Under the pieces are notes generated by a model. That model searched no databases and was not told the origin of the DNA. It saw only the letters and a program-made list of their open reading frames with translations. Source: Pseudomonas sp. S30 (GTDB taxonomy: Bacteria; Pseudomonadota; Gammaproteobacteria; Pseudomonadales; Pseudomonadaceae). From it: a DNA stretch of 64,000 nt. This document shows positions 63,639 through 64,000 of the stretch, piece after piece. Position 1 is the stretch's first letter. Every line of letters begins with the position of its first letter. The DNA lies in contig NZ_JACVTO010000011.1 in the NCBI RefSeq assembly GCF_016518545.1, positions 62,001 to 126,000 on the forward strand. The letters are read 5' to 3'. Position numbers and translations under genes: made by a program.

Positions 63639-64000
63639 CTAGATCGTCGCGGATTCGCCGGGGGCGACCAGGCGATAGCCGACACCGGCTTCGGTGATGA
63701 GGTAGCGCGGCGCGGTCGGATCGTCGCCGAGCTTCTGGCGCAGGTGCCCGACCACGATGCGCAGGTAGTGGGTGTCCTGCACGTGGGTCGGACCCCAGAT
63801 GTCCTTGAGCAACTGCTGCTGGGTGATGACCCGGCCAGGATGCGCGGCCAACTGAGCCAGCAGCGCGTACTCCTTGCGCGTCAACGCCACCTCGACGCCG
63901 TCCAGGCTGACCTTGCGGTAGGCGAAATCGACCAGCAGCGCGCCGAAACGGGCGCTGGCCGCCTGAACACTGTCGGCCTGGGGCTTGTGACGCAGCAGCG
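63639..64000 (-). CDS. kdpE: KdpE-like response regulator, C-terminal part (cut by window end)
   Basis: The frame stays open to the window edge, so only about the last 120 residues are visible. They contain an OmpR/PhoB-type winged-helix output domain: FGALLVDFAYRKVSLDGVEV, LTRKEYALLAQLAAHPGRVITQQQLLKDIWG, HYLRIVVGHLRQKLGDD and YLITEAGVGYRLV. The wording HVQDTHYLRIVVGHLRQKLG is characteristic of KdpE, which activates kdpFABC potassium uptake. The receiver domain and KdpD are outside the window, so the symbol is likely but not proven. Confidence 0.8.
   Translation of the reverse strand, partial: LLRHKPQADSVQAASARFGALLVDFAYRKVSLDGVEVALTRKEYALLAQLAAHPGRVITQQQLLKDIWGPTHVQDTHYLRIVVGHLRQKLGDDPTAPRYLITEAGVGYRLVAPGESATI

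Overview
The window looks like a chromosomal segment of a fluorescent pseudomonad, probably of the Pseudomonas putida/entomophila group. Base composition is GC-rich throughout (except a few AT-rich intergenic patches). The gene content fits: RsmA/CsrA, DksA-like protein, the MTase-rnhA-dnaQ-gloB-mltD block, a Yej-type peptide transporter, phnWX, and a short-chain acyl-CoA degradation operon. Species assignment is inference. Functions are assigned from motifs read in the sequence, without database searches.

Layout. 1-7.5 kb: rsmA, an orphan PAS histidine kinase, small proteins, tRNA-Leu(TAA) with promoter and terminator, an orphan betaine-type binding protein, a TerC membrane protein and a divergent acyl-CoA dehydrogenase/LysR pair. 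7.5-10.5 kb: a stand-alone cysteine desulfurase, a translationally coupled pair of unknowns and a DksA-like protein without a zinc site. 10.8-16.4 kb: a five-gene minus-strand operon (acyl-CoA synthetase, HSD10-type SDR, thiolase, acyl-CoA dehydrogenase, enoyl-CoA hydratase) that encodes a complete beta-oxidation spiral, probably for short or 2-methyl-branched acyl-CoAs.

16.5-35.1 kb is the most unusual part. It holds three ~1,480-residue paralogues with the same architecture: a dermonecrotic-toxin-like N-terminal region with a hydrophobic centre, leucine-rich repeats near residue 1,030-1,170, and a C-terminal NEL-type (IpaH/SspH-like) E3 ubiquitin ligase domain. Two keep the catalytic Cys-x-Asp. 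The third has Ser-Trp-Asn at that place and is a predicted pseudo-ligase. Between them lie an AraC regulator, and a LysR-phnWX 2-aminoethylphosphonate module with an FMN reductase. A 12-bp motif recurs upstream of all three large genes.

35.2-41.4 kb: dnaQ and rnhA (separated here by a hydrolase-SDR pair), a methyltransferase, gloB and mltD. 41.5-49 kb: a peptide ABC transporter operon with two tandem binding proteins, two permeases and a double ATPase. 49.2-51.3 kb: a hybrid histidine kinase.

51.2-58.6 kb is an aldoxime-nitrile-amide catabolic cluster: AraC regulator, then divergently aldoxime dehydratase, an outer-membrane channel-like protein, amidase, Fe-type nitrile hydratase alpha and beta, and a G3E GTPase activator. 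Together these convert R-CH=NOH to nitrile, amide, then acid. 58.5-64 kb: a small membrane protein with a MerR-type promoter/operator and divergent merR gene, a bacteriophytochrome HWE-type kinase with fused receiver, an MFS transporter, and the C-terminal part of a KdpE-like response regulator cut by the window end.
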